Source of the DNA: Bacillus australimaris
Lineage (GTDB): Bacteria > Bacillota > Bacilli > Bacillales > Bacillaceae
NCBI RefSeq assembly: GCF_001307105.1
Contig: NZ_LGYN01000027.1
Coordinates: 124,001 to 188,000 of the forward strand
Reading direction: 5' to 3'
Length of the DNA: 64,000 nt
The notes beneath the pieces were generated by a model. It was not told where the DNA came from. It did not search any database and saw only the letters and a program-made list of their open reading frames with translations. This document shows positions 9,216-18,790 of this stretch, one piece after another. Position numbers and translations under genes: made by a program. The number at the start of each line of letters is the position of its first letter. Within the stretch, counting starts at the first letter, position 1.

Positions 9216-10265
9216 ATGACAACTGAAGTGAACGAAACCGTTCAGCTGATTCAAAAGCTCGTATCGATCCCAAGTCCATCAGGAAATACAGAAAAGGTAA
9301 TCGGCTTTGTTGAACGTTTTTTACAAGATTTGAATATTGAGACAAAACGAAATCGAAAAGGCGGATTAATCGCTACAATCAAAGGAACAGATGACAAGGA
9401 ACACCGCATGCTGACAGCACATGTCGATACACTCGGTGCGATGGTCAAAGAAATTAAATCAAATGGAAGGCTTCGTCTTGCACTCATTGGAGGCTTTCAA
9501 TATAACTCAATTGAAGGCGAATATTGTGAAATTGAAACAGCCGCAGGTCATACATACACTGGAACCATTCTTATGCATCAAACGTCCGTTCACGTCTATG
9601 CAGATGCTGGAAAAGCGAAGCGAAACCAAGAAAATATGGAGATCCGTCTCGATGAAAAGGTCAAAAATGAAGACGATGTCAAAGCGCTGGGCATTCAAGT
9701 AGGGGACTTTATCTCATTTGATCCGAGAGTCGAAGTGACGCCTTCAGGTTTTATTAAATCAAGACATCTAGATGACAAGGCAAGTGTGGCGCTGCTTTTG
9801 CGGCTCATTCACCAGATTCAAAAGGAAAACATCACATTGCCGCATACGACGCACTTCTTAATTTCCAATAATGAAGAGATAGGCTACGGTGGAAACTCCA
9901 ATATTCCAGAAGAAACGGTAGAATATCTAGCTGTCGATATGGGTGCTATCGGCGACGGTCAATCAACAGATGAATACAGTGTATCGATTTGTGTAAAGGA
10001 TTCAAGCGGCCCTTATCACTATGGATTACGTAAGCATTTAGCGGCATTAGCAGAAGAGAACAACATTGATTACCGTCTTGATATTTACCCTTATTATGGC
10101 TCTGATGCGTCAGCAGCGATTAGAGCAGGACATGATATCATTCATGGACTGATTGGACCTGGCATTGACTCGTCACATGCCTTTGAAAGAACCCATGAGG
10201 ATTCACTTGTTCATACAGCAAGCCTTCTGTACCACTATGTTCAATCCAAGTTGATCACTGCATAA
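9216..10265 (+). CDS. yhfE: M42-family aminopeptidase YhfE
   Basis: A cytoplasmic dinuclear-metal aminopeptidase (glutamyl aminopeptidase/endoglucanase-annotated M42 family), 349 residues. Visible metal-site motifs are the His-Val-Asp of AHVDTLG, the Asp in RHLDDKAS, the Glu pair in NNEEIGYGG and the Asp in AVDMGAIG, with a final His in DSSHAFERTH. The frame is open from 9186, but AAAGGAGGAAA directly precedes the ATG at 9216. It is monocistronic, with its own terminator. B. subtilis has fabHB and yhfC near here; neither is present in this window. Confidence 0.9.
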   Translation: MTTEVNETVQLIQKLVSIPSPSGNTEKVIGFVERFLQDLNIETKRNRKGGLIATIKGTDDKEHRMLTAHVDTLGAMVKEIKSNGRLRLALIGGFQYNSIEGEYCEIETAAGHTYTGTILMHQTSVHVYADAGKAKRNQENMEIRLDEKVKNEDDVKALGIQVGDFISFDPRVEVTPSGFIKSRHLDDKASVALLLRLIHQIQKENITLPHTTHFLISNNEEIGYGGNSNIPEETVEYLAVDMGAIGDGQSTDEYSVSICVKDSSGPYHYGLRKHLAALAEENNIDYRLDIYPYYGSDASAAIRAGHDIIHGLIGPGIDSSHAFERTHEDSLVHTASLLYHYVQSKLITA

Positions 10266-10298
10266 AAAAAAGAACCCCAGCTATTGGGGTTCTTTTTC
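10264..10298. terminator. Bidirectional terminator between yhfE and gltT
   Basis: AAAAAAGAACCCC/GGGGTTCTTTTT around a short loop, with A- and T-runs on both flanks, so it can serve the two converging genes. Confidence 0.85.
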
Positions 10299-10299
10299 A

Positions 10300-11589
10300 T
10301 TAGCTTGACAGCTGTGTTGGCTCAGGTACTTCTTGTCCTGTCATCACGCGATGTCCTTTTTCAGGGTCATATTGCCCTTCCCACTTAGACATCACAACAG
10401 CTGCAAGAGCATTTCCTGTTAAGTTAACAACTGTTCGCGCCATATCCATGATACGGTCCACACCTGCAATAAATGCAAGACCTTCAGCAGGTACACCAAT
10501 CGTTCCTAATGTCGCGAGTAATACAACAAAGGAGGTACCAGGAACGGCAGCCATTCCTTTCGATGTCACCATCAGAACAAGAACAAGTGTGAGCTGCTGG
10601 ACGATCGTGAGGTCAATGCCATATACCTGTGCAAGGAAAAGCGCAGCGATGGCTTGATACAACACCGAGCCGTCCAGGTTAAACGTATAACCAATTGGGA
10701 TAACGAAAGATACTATACCCTTTGGACATCCAATGCGCTCCATTTTATCCATGACTCTTGGTAAAACTGTTTCAGAGCTGGATGTACTAAAAGCAAGCAG
10801 CATTTCATCTTTCATGTAAGCAAGAAATCTGAAAATATTGACGCCAATCATCTTTCCGATAATTCCGAATACAACGATAAGGAAGAGAGCAAGCGCAAAA
10901 TAAACAAGACCTACAAGCTTACCTAATGAAATAAGGGATTCAAGACCAAATTTAGAGACGGTCACACCAATGAGTGCGAAAACACCAAATGGTGCAGCTT
11001 TCATCACAACATTGACGACATGGAACATGGCGTGTGACACACCTTCGAAGAAGGCGAGCACCGGTTTGCCGCGTTCACCAATGGCTGAAACACCAAGTGC
11101 AAACAGCACAGTGAAGAAAATAATTGCAAGCAAATCACCTTCAGCCAACGATTGGAAGAAGTTCGTTGGAACGATATGAAGGAACGTATCAGCAACTGAT
11201 TTGCTGCTTTGCTCTTTTTCCGTTTCAACATACTGGCTAATATCTTGTTTTTCCGTATTTCCAAAGTCAACGCCAGCACCAGGTTGTACAAAGTTTGCAA
11301 GCACAAGACCAAGGATAATCGCAAATGTTGTGATAATTTCAAAATAAAGAATGGTTCTAAAACCAAGTTTCCCTACTTTTTTACCATCACCAGCACCTGC
11401 AACACCTAAAATTAAGCTGGATACGACAATTGGTATGACAATCATCTTAATAAGTCTTAAGAAGAAGTCTCCGATTGGTTTTAAGTATGTCTCGACTCCT
11501 GGGTTACCGAAAAAGATTGCCCCAACAACGACACCGAGAATAAGACCGATTAGGATTTGAGTAGCCAATCCAAATTTTAATTTTTTCAT
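10300..11589 (-). CDS. gltT: Proton/sodium-glutamate symporter GltT
   Basis: 429 residues, the length of B. subtilis GltT. It is a dicarboxylate/amino acid:cation symporter (DAACS/SLC1 type) with about eight membrane helices and two re-entrant loops. The serine-rich motif AFSTSSSETVLP, the NLDG motif in GYTFNLDGS and the substrate-site region DRIMDMARTVVNLTGN are intact. The best start is the ATG at 11589 after AGGGAGGAAA; the frame upstream (MNMLGRKS) contains the ribosome site itself. It lies convergent with yhfE. Confidence 0.93.
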   Translation of the reverse strand: MKKLKFGLATQILIGLILGVVVGAIFFGNPGVETYLKPIGDFFLRLIKMIVIPIVVSSLILGVAGAGDGKKVGKLGFRTILYFEIITTFAIILGLVLANFVQPGAGVDFGNTEKQDISQYVETEKEQSSKSVADTFLHIVPTNFFQSLAEGDLLAIIFFTVLFALGVSAIGERGKPVLAFFEGVSHAMFHVVNVVMKAAPFGVFALIGVTVSKFGLESLISLGKLVGLVYFALALFLIVVFGIIGKMIGVNIFRFLAYMKDEMLLAFSTSSSETVLPRVMDKMERIGCPKGIVSFVIPIGYTFNLDGSVLYQAIAALFLAQVYGIDLTIVQQLTLVLVLMVTSKGMAAVPGTSFVVLLATLGTIGVPAEGLAFIAGVDRIMDMARTVVNLTGNALAAVVMSKWEGQYDPEKGHRVMTGQEVPEPTQLSS

Positions 11590-11863
11590 AGATTTCCTCC
11601 CTAACATATTCATTAAAGGAATATTCCCATCATATTAAGTTTTAATATATGAATTAAAGTATAACTAAAATTAAAGAGGTTCGTCCACGATAAAATTATA
11701 TTAAGAAAATACAAAATTGTTAGAAAAAATAGATATTTAGAACCTCCTTCATTGTTTCGAGTCAATAAAAAGTGTCTTCGGAACTAAAACTCATCATATT
11801 AAAATACTAAAAAACCCTTTTGTGACAGGGGTTTTACCTTTTTACCTATTTTTCAGAAAAAAT
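11590..11863. other. AT-rich intergenic region upstream of gltT
   Basis: 274 bp without a supported gene. It must hold the gltT promoter, but I see no convincing -35/-10 pair. An imperfect hairpin (AAAACCC/GGGGTTTT, about 11811-11835) could be a weak terminator reading leftward. A minus-strand AAGGAGG at about 11741-11747 is not followed by a credible ORF. Confidence 0.5.
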
Positions 11864-11913
11864 AAAAAGCACTTTTGACTCCAACTGACGATGGAGGGAA
11901 AAAGTGCTTTTTT
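11864..11913 (-). terminator. Terminator after yhfH
   Basis: Long stem AAAAAGCACTTTT/AAAAAGTGCTTTTT with an inner ACTCCA/TGGAG stem, placed right after the yhfH stop on the minus strand. Confidence 0.8.
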
Positions 11914-11928
11914 ATTCAATTTATTTCC

Positions 11929-12066
11929 TTATTTAAGATAACTTACTTGTGAGCATTCCTCACATTCATTACCGTAACACTCGTGCTGTTCCATTAATTC
12001 ATTTCCACATTTTGTGCATTTCTTTGAAGGCAAATTTCTAAAAAACTCTGTGATTTTTCCTAGCAT
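11929..12066 (-). CDS. yhfH: Small Cys-rich protein YhfH
   Basis: A 45-residue protein beginning MLGKITEFFRN. It has five Cys: a CTKCG pair near residues 17-20, then Cys at 30, 35 and 38. This resembles a small zinc-ribbon-like fold. The ATG at 12066 has GGAGGA upstream. Size and position between gltT and yhfI match B. subtilis YhfH. The function is unknown. It is transcribed divergently from yhfI behind a near-consensus promoter that overlaps a perfect inverted repeat, so regulated expression is likely. Confidence 0.85.
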   Translation of the reverse strand: MLGKITEFFRNLPSKKCTKCGNELMEQHECYGNECEECSQVSYLK

Positions 12067-12097
12067 TTGTCATCCTCCAATACGTTTTGTTGCTATT

Positions 12098-12132
12098 ATT
12101 GTATTATAACAGATTGATAATTGTCAATCTGT
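12098..12132. promoter_or_regulatory. Divergent yhfH/yhfI promoters with shared palindrome
   Basis: A perfect inverted repeat ACAGATTGA-N6-TCAATCTGT spans 12109-12132. On the minus strand TTGACA (12127-12122) and TACAAT (12103-12098) with an 18-bp spacer drive yhfH. On the plus strand TTGATA (12114-12119) and TAACAA (12137-12142) with a 17-bp spacer can drive yhfI. Both -35 elements fall inside the palindrome, so one bound protein could block both. The regulator is not known; resemblance to Fur-family boxes is only partial. Confidence 0.6.
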
Positions 12133-12222
12133 TTTGTAACAATAGGCAAGAAGAATGCTTTTTCCATGAAAAATGGGTATATTGTAAGAAGGGGATTTTT
12201 AGAAAAGGAGGGAAAAATAACG

Positions 12223-12966
12223 ATGAAACTAACCGTGATTGGATGCTATGGAGGGTTTCCAGCAGCTGGTGAAGCAACATCAGGGTACCTTTTTGAATCA
12301 GACGGCTTTCGTCTTCTTATAGACTGCGGAAGCGGTGTTCTTTCGAAGCTGCAGCAATACATTGATATAGAAGAACTAGATGCTGTTCTCCTTTCTCATT
12401 ATCACCACGATCATATTGCAGATATCGGACCACTCCAATATGCGAAGCTAGTGGGATATCATTTAGGAAAAAGCAGCGGTCCGCTTCCGATCTATGGACA
12501 TACTGGTGATCAAGAGGCATTTGGACGCCTTTCTGATGATGTACATACAAAAGCAAAGCCTTATCAGCCGGAAGAAGGCTTGCAGCTGGGGCCATTTCAC
12601 ATTGATTTTTTGAAAACGGTTCATCCGGCAGAATGCTATGCTATGAGAATTCAGGCAAACGGTGCTGTGGTGGTGTATACAGCAGATTCAAGCTATCAGG
12701 AGGCATTTATCCCTTTTAGCAGTGGTGCCGATCTACTCATTGCCGAAAGTAATTTTTACGCTGGACAGGACGGATCAGGTGCTGGACATATGAACAGTAC
12801 AGAAGTGGGGAAGATCGCAAATGAAGCAAATGTTGGGGAGCTCATCATGACCCATCTGCCCCACTTTGGTCGTCATAAAGACCTAGTCAATGAAGCACAG
12901 GCGTTATATACTGGCAATATACAGCTTGCCCATTCAGGGCTTAGATGGAACAAGGAAGGAAGATAG
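12223..12966 (+). CDS. yhfI: Metallo-beta-lactamase-fold hydrolase YhfI
   Basis: 247 residues from the ATG at 12223, which follows AAAAGGAGGG; the frame is open further upstream, but that extension has no ribosome site. The binuclear zinc motif SHYHHDHIAD, later His in KTVHPAEC, Asp in TADSSY and His in MTHLPHFG are present, giving a complete metal site of the RNase Z/phosphodiesterase-like branch. The substrate is unknown. lplJ starts 2 bases after its stop, so the two are co-transcribed. Confidence 0.88.
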   Translation: MKLTVIGCYGGFPAAGEATSGYLFESDGFRLLIDCGSGVLSKLQQYIDIEELDAVLLSHYHHDHIADIGPLQYAKLVGYHLGKSSGPLPIYGHTGDQEAFGRLSDDVHTKAKPYQPEEGLQLGPFHIDFLKTVHPAECYAMRIQANGAVVVYTADSSYQEAFIPFSSGADLLIAESNFYAGQDGSGAGHMNSTEVGKIANEANVGELIMTHLPHFGRHKDLVNEAQALYTGNIQLAHSGLRWNKEGR

Positions 12967-12968
12967 AG

Positions 12969-13958
12969 ATGCTGTTTATCGATAACGAACAACATTATGA
13001 TCCAATGATTAATTTGGCAATTGAAGAATATTGCTTGAAATATTTAGATCCAGAAGAAACGTATTTGCTGTTTTACATCAATCAGCCATCCATTATTATT
13101 GGCAAAAACCAAAATACAATAGAAGAAATCAACACGAAGTATGTGGAAGACAATGGAATCAAAGTCGTTCGTCGCTTATCCGGCGGTGGTGCAGTTTACC
13201 ATGACAAAGGAAACTTAAACTTCAGCTTTATCACGAAAGATGACGGCGACAGCTTCCATAACTTTAAAAAGTTCACGGAGCCAGTCATTAAAGCACTTGA
13301 AAAGCTAGGCGTCAAAGCTGAATTAAGCGGTAGAAATGACATCATGGCAGACGGACGAAAAATTTCTGGAAATGCCCAATTCGCAACAAGAGGCCGTATT
13401 TTCAGCCACGGCACGCTGCTATTTGATTCAGAAATTGAACATGTTGTTTCAGCTTTAAATGTGAAAAAAGAAAAGATTGAATCAAAAGGTATTAAATCGA
13501 TTAGAAGCAGGGTCGCTAACATTAGTGAACTGATGGATCAAAAAATGACAACAGAAGAGTTCAGAAAAATTCTTTTAAGCTACATTTTTGATACAAATGG
13601 GGACGTGCCTCAGTATCACCTGACTGAAAAGGATTGGGAAAAGATTCACGAGATTTCCCGAGATCGATATCAAAAATGGGAATGGAACTACGGCCGTTCA
13701 CCAAAATTTAATTTGCAGCATTCTAAGAGATTCCCTGCAGGCTCCATTGATCTGCGATTAGAAGTGAAAAAAGGGATGATACAGGATTGCAAAATCTTTG
13801 GTGATTTCTTTGGCGTAGGGGATATTGCCGATATTGAAAAGAAACTGATTGGCCAGCAATATGATCGTAAAACGATCAGTGACGTTTTAGAAGATATGGA
13901 TATGCGCCACTATTTCGGCAACGTATCAAAAGAAGATTTTCTTGATTTGATTTATTAA
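12969..13958 (+). CDS. lplJ: Lipoate-protein ligase LplJ
   Basis: 329 residues (331 in B. subtilis). It attaches free lipoate, through lipoyl-AMP, to E2 subunits and GcvH. Family motifs include the RRLSGGGAVYHDKGNLNFSF lipoate pocket region and the lysine in GRKISGNAQF that contacts lipoyl-AMP, plus the C-terminal accessory domain (about residues 250-329). The start at 12969 follows GGAAGGAAG located at the end of yhfI. The two-gene unit ends in a hairpin terminator. Confidence 0.95.
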   Translation: MLFIDNEQHYDPMINLAIEEYCLKYLDPEETYLLFYINQPSIIIGKNQNTIEEINTKYVEDNGIKVVRRLSGGGAVYHDKGNLNFSFITKDDGDSFHNFKKFTEPVIKALEKLGVKAELSGRNDIMADGRKISGNAQFATRGRIFSHGTLLFDSEIEHVVSALNVKKEKIESKGIKSIRSRVANISELMDQKMTTEEFRKILLSYIFDTNGDVPQYHLTEKDWEKIHEISRDRYQKWEWNYGRSPKFNLQHSKRFPAGSIDLRLEVKKGMIQDCKIFGDFFGVGDIADIEKKLIGQQYDRKTISDVLEDMDMRHYFGNVSKEDFLDLIY

Positions 13959-13964
13959 TCGCGG

Positions 13965-13997
13965 AAAAGCACGGCTAGAGATAGCGGTGCTTTTTTA
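13965..13997 (+). terminator. Terminator after lplJ
   Basis: AAAAGCAC/GTGCTTTTTT hairpin ending in six T. Confidence 0.85.
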
Positions 13998-14030
13998 ATT
14001 GAAAGAAATGAAAGCGATTTACATTTGATC

Positions 14031-14060
14031 TTGTGGATTTTTTCGATTGTCTATTATAAT
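14031..14060 (+). promoter_or_regulatory. Putative sigma-A promoter of lcfB
   Basis: TTGTGG at 14031-14036 and TATAAT at 14055-14060 with an 18-bp spacer. A cre-like sequence (ATGAAAGCGATTTACA, 14008-14023, one mismatch to the CcpA consensus) lies just upstream. Confidence 0.55.
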
Positions 14061-14087
14061 AGAAAGGAGGAATGTTTGGCTATAAAA

Positions 14088-14105
14088 TGAATGGTCATTC
14101 ATTCA
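14088..14105. promoter_or_regulatory. FadR operator upstream of lcfB
   Basis: TGAATGGTCATTCATTCA has the TGAATG-N6-CATTCA outline of the Bacillus FadR box. It lies downstream of the -10 element and 25 bp before the start codon, suited to roadblock repression relieved by long-chain acyl-CoA. FadR control of lcfB is known in B. subtilis. Confidence 0.8.
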
Positions 14106-14130
14106 TTGATGACACGTAAGGGGTGGGAGA

Positions 14131-15684
14131 ATGGATTTGATCAAAAATCTAGAGCAGACGGCGATGACGAAGGGGGATCATATTGCACTGATCTTTGAAG
14201 GCAAGAAGTGGACCTATCGAGAGCTGATGACAAGTATTGAGCGTTTTGCAGATGGATTAGTCAACGAGGGATTTCACGCTGGAGATCATATCGCGCTTAT
14301 TTTAGGAAATTCACCGCATTTTGTCATTTCTTTTTTTGGTGCATTAAAGGCAGGGCTTATCGTTGTACCTATTAATCCAACATACACACCTAGTGAAATT
14401 GGCTATATGCTCATCACAGGGGATGTGAAAGGAATTGTTGCGCCAGAGCAGCTTCTGCCAGTGTATGAGCAGGTGTATGAACAGCTTCCGTCTATTGAAC
14501 GAGTCATTATTTGTGCGGAAAATGAATCGGCATGCAGATCAAGCTTTAAGGAAGTATCTGATCGACTTGTTTTCTTTGGAAAGGTTGTGTCAGGTGATGC
14601 GGATGAAAACGTACACCCCCCTATTCAGCCAGACGATACCGCCGTTATTTTATTTACATCTGGCACGACAGGAAAACCAAAAGGTGCAATGCTCACTCAT
14701 CTCAACCTTTATTCGAATGCCAGAGACACCGCTGAGTATTTATCGATTGATGAAAAGGACAAGGTCATTGCCGCATTGCCGATGTTCCATGTATTTTGTT
14801 TAACTGTCTGTATGAATGCGCCGCTCATTCATGGCGCGACGATATATGTCTTGCCGCATTTCAGTCCATCTGAGCTTTTGCGTATGATGGAAAAAGAGAA
14901 GCCAACCCTATTTGTTGGTGTTCCTACTATGTATAACTATTTGTACCATCAGGAGGGGCATGATGAAGCGATGGCATCAGTGAGGATCTGTATATCAGGC
15001 GGTGCCGCCATGCCTGTTTCCTTACTTCACGGCTTTGAGAAAAAGTTTAACGTCACGGTACTGGAGGGCTACGGGTTATCAGAGGCATCTCCAGTAACTG
15101 CATTTAATCCTCTTGACGGGAAAAGAAAACCGGGTTCTGTCGGGACCGATATTATGAATGTGAAGAATAAGATTGTGAATGAACTTGGAGAAGAAGTCGG
15201 TCCAAATGAAGTCGGAGAGCTGATAGCGAAAGGGCCAAACATCATGAAAGGCTATTATCAAATGCCAGAAGATACGGAAGCTGCACTGAGAGGCGGCTGG
15301 CTGTATACTGGTGATCTGGCGAGAAGAGATGAAGAAGGATATATTTATATTGTCGATCGAAAAAAGGATATGATTCTCGTTGGTGGTTATAATGTGTATC
15401 CAAGAGAAGTTGAAGAAGTGCTTTATCAACATGAAGCTGTAGCAGAAGCCGTCGTCATTGGTGTGCCAGATCCAAATACAGGAGAGGCTGTCGTCTGTTA
15501 TATTTCCCCTAAGAAACACGCTCACATTAATCAAGAAGACATCATCACACATTGTTCACGCTATTTAGCGAAATATAAGCAGCCCCAAACGATCCATTTC
15601 ATAGATGATATTCCAAAAAACACAACAGGTAAAATTTTAAGAAGAGCGCTAAAGGACAAGTATCAAGCAGAAGAAAGTAAATAA
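14131..15684 (+). CDS. lcfB: Long-chain acyl-CoA synthetase LcfB
   Basis: 517 residues. It activates long-chain fatty acids to acyl-CoA through an acyl-AMP intermediate for beta-oxidation. Motifs: the AMP-binding P-loop [12 protein letters not shown] (about residue 175), [31 protein letters not shown] with the hinge Asp, and the C-terminal catalytic Lys in [10 protein letters not shown]. The FadR box and cre-like site upstream fit control by fatty acids and carbon source. It is monocistronic between two terminators. Confidence 0.95.
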   Translation: MDLIKNLEQTAMTKGDHIALIFEGKKWTYRELMTSIERFADGLVNEGFHAGDHIALILGNSPHFVISFFGALKAGLIVVPINPTYTPSEIGYMLITGDVKGIVAPEQLLPVYEQVYEQLPSIERVIICAENESACRSSFKEVSDRLVFFGKVVSGDADENVHPPIQPDDTAVILFTSGTTGKPKGAMLTHLNLYSNARDTAEYLSIDEKDKVIAALPMFHVFCLTVCMNAPLIHGATIYVLPHFSPSELLRMMEKEKPTLFVGVPTMYNYLYHQEGHDEAMASVRICISGGAAMPVSLLHGFEKKFNVTVLEGYGLSEASPVTAFNPLDGKRKPGSVGTDIMNVKNKIVNELGEEVGPNEVGELIAKGPNIMKGYYQMPEDTEAALRGGWLYTGDLARRDEEGYIYIVDRKKDMILVGGYNVYPREVEEVLYQHEAVAEAVVIGVPDPNTGEAVVCYISPKKHAHINQEDIITHCSRYLAKYKQPQTIHFIDDIPKNTTGKILRRALKDKYQAEESK

Positions 15685-15718
15685 AAAAAGGGAGTCTCTT
15701 ATGAGGAGGCTCCCTTTT
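15683..15718. terminator. Bidirectional terminator between lcfB and yhfM
   Basis: AAAAAAAGGGAG/CTCCCTTTT hairpin overlapping the yhfM stop region. Confidence 0.8.
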
Positions 15719-16115
15719 GAATGGCTTCTTTTAACTGTTTCTGAAAAGATTTCGACTGTTTTTGGTTCAGTTCATAATACGTGCCATCTACTAAAAAAAC
15801 GACCTGTGATCGGTTGGTCCAGAGCTGAAAGACGGTGCCATTTGTTCGTCCGAACATCACTTTGGCGAGATAATCGGGCTTTTTTACATTTTTCTTGAGG
15901 TGATTGGTAGTTTGTTTGCCTTTGTTCAATTCTTCAATTAAATCTTCAACTGTGTCCTTTTCATCTATTTCATATGAAATGGACTCCTTCGCCGGTGTGA
16001 GCAGCAGCTTTTCTGCTCGATTCTCATCAAAAATCTCGCTCGTTCGGCTGAACACATAAAAGAAGGTTATTAATAAAAGTCCAAAAATCACAACTCCTGC
16101 AAGGATTTTCTTCAT
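15699..16115 (-). CDS. yhfM: Membrane-anchored protein of unknown function YhfM
   Basis: 138 residues from the ATG at 16115, which follows GGAGG; the frame runs four more residues upstream without a better start. One N-terminal membrane segment (residues 4-23) leads to a hydrophilic extracytoplasmic region with the conserved-looking stretch FQLWTNRSQVVFLVDGTYYELN. No catalytic motif is visible. Position between lcfB and yhfN matches B. subtilis yhfM. It may be a signal-anchor protein exposed at the cell surface. Confidence 0.75.
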   Translation of the reverse strand: MKKILAGVVIFGLLLITFFYVFSRTSEIFDENRAEKLLLTPAKESISYEIDEKDTVEDLIEELNKGKQTTNHLKKNVKKPDYLAKVMFGRTNGTVFQLWTNRSQVVFLVDGTYYELNQKQSKSFQKQLKEAIQKGASS

Positions 16116-16292
16116 TTTGATCCTCCAACTCACTGTTTTACATGTAGCTTCTCCGATTTTTGAATAGCATAATCATTTTTTTTGCGAAAGCTTTTTCAGA
16201 TGTGGCATGCTATGATGGAGCCACATGAGACAGGTTCTAAACGAAAAAATGCGTGATTAGAATAGAGAGAGGGATAGAAAGGAGGCTGACCT

Positions 16293-17576
16293 GTGCGAGT
16301 ACGTAAATGGGTAGCTCTTGCAACGGTAGCATACATATTGTACGGTCTTTTTATTTATTCTTATTTGTTTTTAATGGGGGATTCATCGCTTCCTGAAAGT
16401 GTGAAAGGGACAAGTGCAGATCCGCATACCTTTATGACAAGCCATGAGCTTGTGATTAGCGAGAATTTCTCAAACATACGTAACCTGCTGTATTTCATCA
16501 CAATTCCATTAGATTGGTATGTCTTTTTCCTTTTGCTCATTTCAGGATTCTCACGGAAATTAGCAGACTGGAGCCAGGTAGCAGCTCGTTTCACGTTTTT
16601 AAGTAAGCTGGTATATGTGCTTGTGCTTTCGATTCTAACAATGCTGATTTCATTGCCCATTAAGTGGATTGGCTATCAGCTGTCTTTACACTACGGAGTA
16701 TCTGCTCAAAGTACTGCAAGCTGGTTTAAAGATCAAACACTGGATTTTTGGATTCAATATCCGCTCCTTGCCCTATGTGCTCTTGTGTTCTTTTGGCTGA
16801 TTCAAAAGAGAAGAAAGCGATGGTGGCTGTATGCGTGGTGTTTGACGGTCCCAGTCACGCTGTTTCTCTTTTTTATACAGCCGGTCGTCATTGATCCGTT
16901 ATATAACAATTTTTATCCATTAAAGAATCAAGCTCTTGAGAAGAAGATATTAACGCTGGCAGACAAAGCGCATATTCCGGCAGATCATGTATATGAGGTC
17001 AATATGTCTGAGAAAACGAACACGATGAATGCTTATGTCACAGGAATTGGTGAAAATAAGCGCATAGTTTTATGGGACACAACACTGCAAAAGCTGAAAG
17101 ACCGCGAAATTTTATTTATCATGGCGCATGAAATGGGACATTACGTCATGAAACATGTCTATATAGGATTAGCAGGATATTTAGTGCTGTCACTGGCCGG
17201 CTTTTTTGTGATTGATCGACTTTATTTTTATCTTTATCAAAAAGGAGCAGCCTCATTTCGGTTGAAGGTGTCACACGACATCGCTGCTCTTCCGCTCCTT
17301 TTGCTTATTGTATCCATGCTGTCGTTTGCAGCTTTACCTTTGACAAATGCAGTTTCAAGGCATCAAGAGCGGGCAGCTGACGAATATGCGGTGAATATGA
17401 CAAAAGACGGTGAGGCAGGGGTAACGTCTTTTCAAAAACTTGCAAAATCAGGGCTGTCCCAGGTGAATCCACCGTTTCTAGTCAAGATTTTCCGTTATGG
17501 ACACCCGACCATGATGGAGAGAATCATGGATATGGAAAAAGCAGCGAAAAAAGAGAAAACGTCGAAAAAGGAGTAA
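16293..17576 (+). CDS. yhfN: M48-family membrane zinc protease YhfN
   Basis: 427 residues starting at GTG after AAAGGAGG. About five to seven membrane helices surround an M48 (Ste24/CAAX-prenyl-protease-like) catalytic site: FIMAHEMGHYVMKH holds the HExxH pair and ERAADEYAVN the third zinc ligand Glu. The N-terminal half is of the Ste24 type (DUF-like membrane domain). The substrate in Bacillus is unknown because protein prenylation is not known there; quality control of membrane proteins is a possible role. It is convergent with aprE. Confidence 0.88.
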   Translation: MRVRKWVALATVAYILYGLFIYSYLFLMGDSSLPESVKGTSADPHTFMTSHELVISENFSNIRNLLYFITIPLDWYVFFLLLISGFSRKLADWSQVAARFTFLSKLVYVLVLSILTMLISLPIKWIGYQLSLHYGVSAQSTASWFKDQTLDFWIQYPLLALCALVFFWLIQKRRKRWWLYAWCLTVPVTLFLFFIQPVVIDPLYNNFYPLKNQALEKKILTLADKAHIPADHVYEVNMSEKTNTMNAYVTGIGENKRIVLWDTTLQKLKDREILFIMAHEMGHYVMKHVYIGLAGYLVLSLAGFFVIDRLYFYLYQKGAASFRLKVSHDIAALPLLLLIVSMLSFAALPLTNAVSRHQERAADEYAVNMTKDGEAGVTSFQKLAKSGLSQVNPPFLVKIFRYGHPTMMERIMDMEKAAKKEKTSKKE

Positions 17577-17582
17577 ATAAAT

Positions 17583-17611
17583 AAAATCCGGCTGGATCAG
17601 CCGGATTTTTT
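17583..17611. terminator. Bidirectional terminator between yhfN and aprE
   Basis: AAAATCCGGCTG/CAGCCGGATTTTTT with a three-base loop. Confidence 0.88.
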
Positions 17612-17616
17612 CACAC

Positions 17617-18768
17617 TTAGTTAGAAGCCGCTTGAACGTTGATTAACCCTTTTCCATAATAGAAAGAGCTGCCAAGCGGTGTTGCTGTGTTTTCTAAGCG
17701 CTGGCGAACCTGTGAATTTGTTAGGTTCGGGTTTTTAGACAGAATAAGCGCTGCTGCTCCTGCTACATGAGGAGAAGCCATAGATGTTCCAGTATAAGAA
17801 GTGTATCCGCTGCTTGGCACTGTACTTAAAATAGAAGTACCAGGTGCAGAAACATCTAATTCAGGACCTGCGCTAGAAGATGAGTTTCTGACATTGTTGC
17901 TGTTCACATTGGCAACAGCTAGCACAGAATCATATTTTGCTGGATAGCCAACTGTACTTGTAGAACCAGTGGAACCTGAATTACCAGCTGCTGCTACAAC
18001 AACGATGCCGCGGCTGTTTGCTGTATCAACAGCGTTTTTCAGTGCTGTTGAACCGCTTGGACCACCTAAGCTCATGTTGATGACATCCATATTATTGGCT
18101 ACAGCCCATTCAATACCGCTAATAATCCAGCTGTATTGTCCATCGCCATAGCGGTCTAATACTTTCACAGCATATAGTGAAGCACTTGGGGCGACACCAA
18201 GAACACCAATTGTGTTATCGAGGGCAGCAATGGTTCCTGCTACGTGAGTTCCATGTGATTGATAGTCTTGGGTAGCATTTGGCTCTGAAGGGACGAAGCT
18301 GGCACCGCCTGCGACATTTAAGTCAGGGTGTGCAGCGTGGATTCCAGTATCAAGGACAGCTACTTTGACATTAGCACCTTTATAGCCTTGAGTGTGTACA
18401 GCTGGAGCTTTGATTTGAGGGATTCCATAAGGGACGGTTTGTGCATATGCTTCTGCTTTGTGGTCTTCTTCTACGTAAGCAATGCTAGGGTCATGTTCAA
18501 GTTTTTTTGCGGCTTGTTCAGACATTTTCACTTGTGCGGCATTAATGAGACGATATTGTTTTTCTAGTTTTCCGCCATTTTGAGTCACCGCTTGCTTCTT
18601 AGAGCTGTTTGTAGTGGCAGAGGCTTTAAAGCCAACAATATAGCTCTTTTCACTATCTGACTTTGAGGTCATCTCGGCATTTGCCATGGAGCCTCCAAAC
18701 CCTGCTGAAAACAGAAGAGGGACAGCCAATAAAACACTTGTCATCACATTTTTCTTTTTCACGCACAT
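17617..18768 (-). CDS. aprE: Secreted alkaline serine protease AprE (subtilisin)
   Basis: A 383-residue preproenzyme. The signal peptide (about residues 1-31, ending ANA) is followed by an I9 propeptide with the YIVGFKAS start, then mature protein from Ala109 ([10 protein letters not shown]), 275 residues. The catalytic triad is Asp140 ([10 protein letters not shown]), His172 (SHGTHVAG) and Ser329 (GTSMASPH), that is D32/H64/S221 in mature numbering; the oxyanion Asn (AAAGNSG) is present. The sequence agrees with my memory of B. pumilus-group alkaline proteases. The ATG at 18768 is used; the GTG two codons later (18762) is an alternative. Promoter and leader resemble B. subtilis aprE. Confidence 0.97.
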   Translation of the reverse strand: MCVKKKNVMTSVLLAVPLLFSAGFGGSMANAEMTSKSDSEKSYIVGFKASATTNSSKKQAVTQNGGKLEKQYRLINAAQVKMSEQAAKKLEHDPSIAYVEEDHKAEAYAQTVPYGIPQIKAPAVHTQGYKGANVKVAVLDTGIHAAHPDLNVAGGASFVPSEPNATQDYQSHGTHVAGTIAALDNTIGVLGVAPSASLYAVKVLDRYGDGQYSWIISGIEWAVANNMDVINMSLGGPSGSTALKNAVDTANSRGIVVVAAAGNSGSTGSTSTVGYPAKYDSVLAVANVNSNNVRNSSSSAGPELDVSAPGTSILSTVPSSGYTSYTGTSMASPHVAGAAALILSKNPNLTNSQVRQRLENTATPLGSSFYYGKGLINVQAASN

Positions 18769-18790
18769 TCCACATCCCTTTTTCTTATTT

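Noticed and set aside
10448..11560. Several plus-strand frames opposite gltT
   Set aside because: Antisense shadows of a well-conserved transporter gene; no ribosome sites or known motifs.
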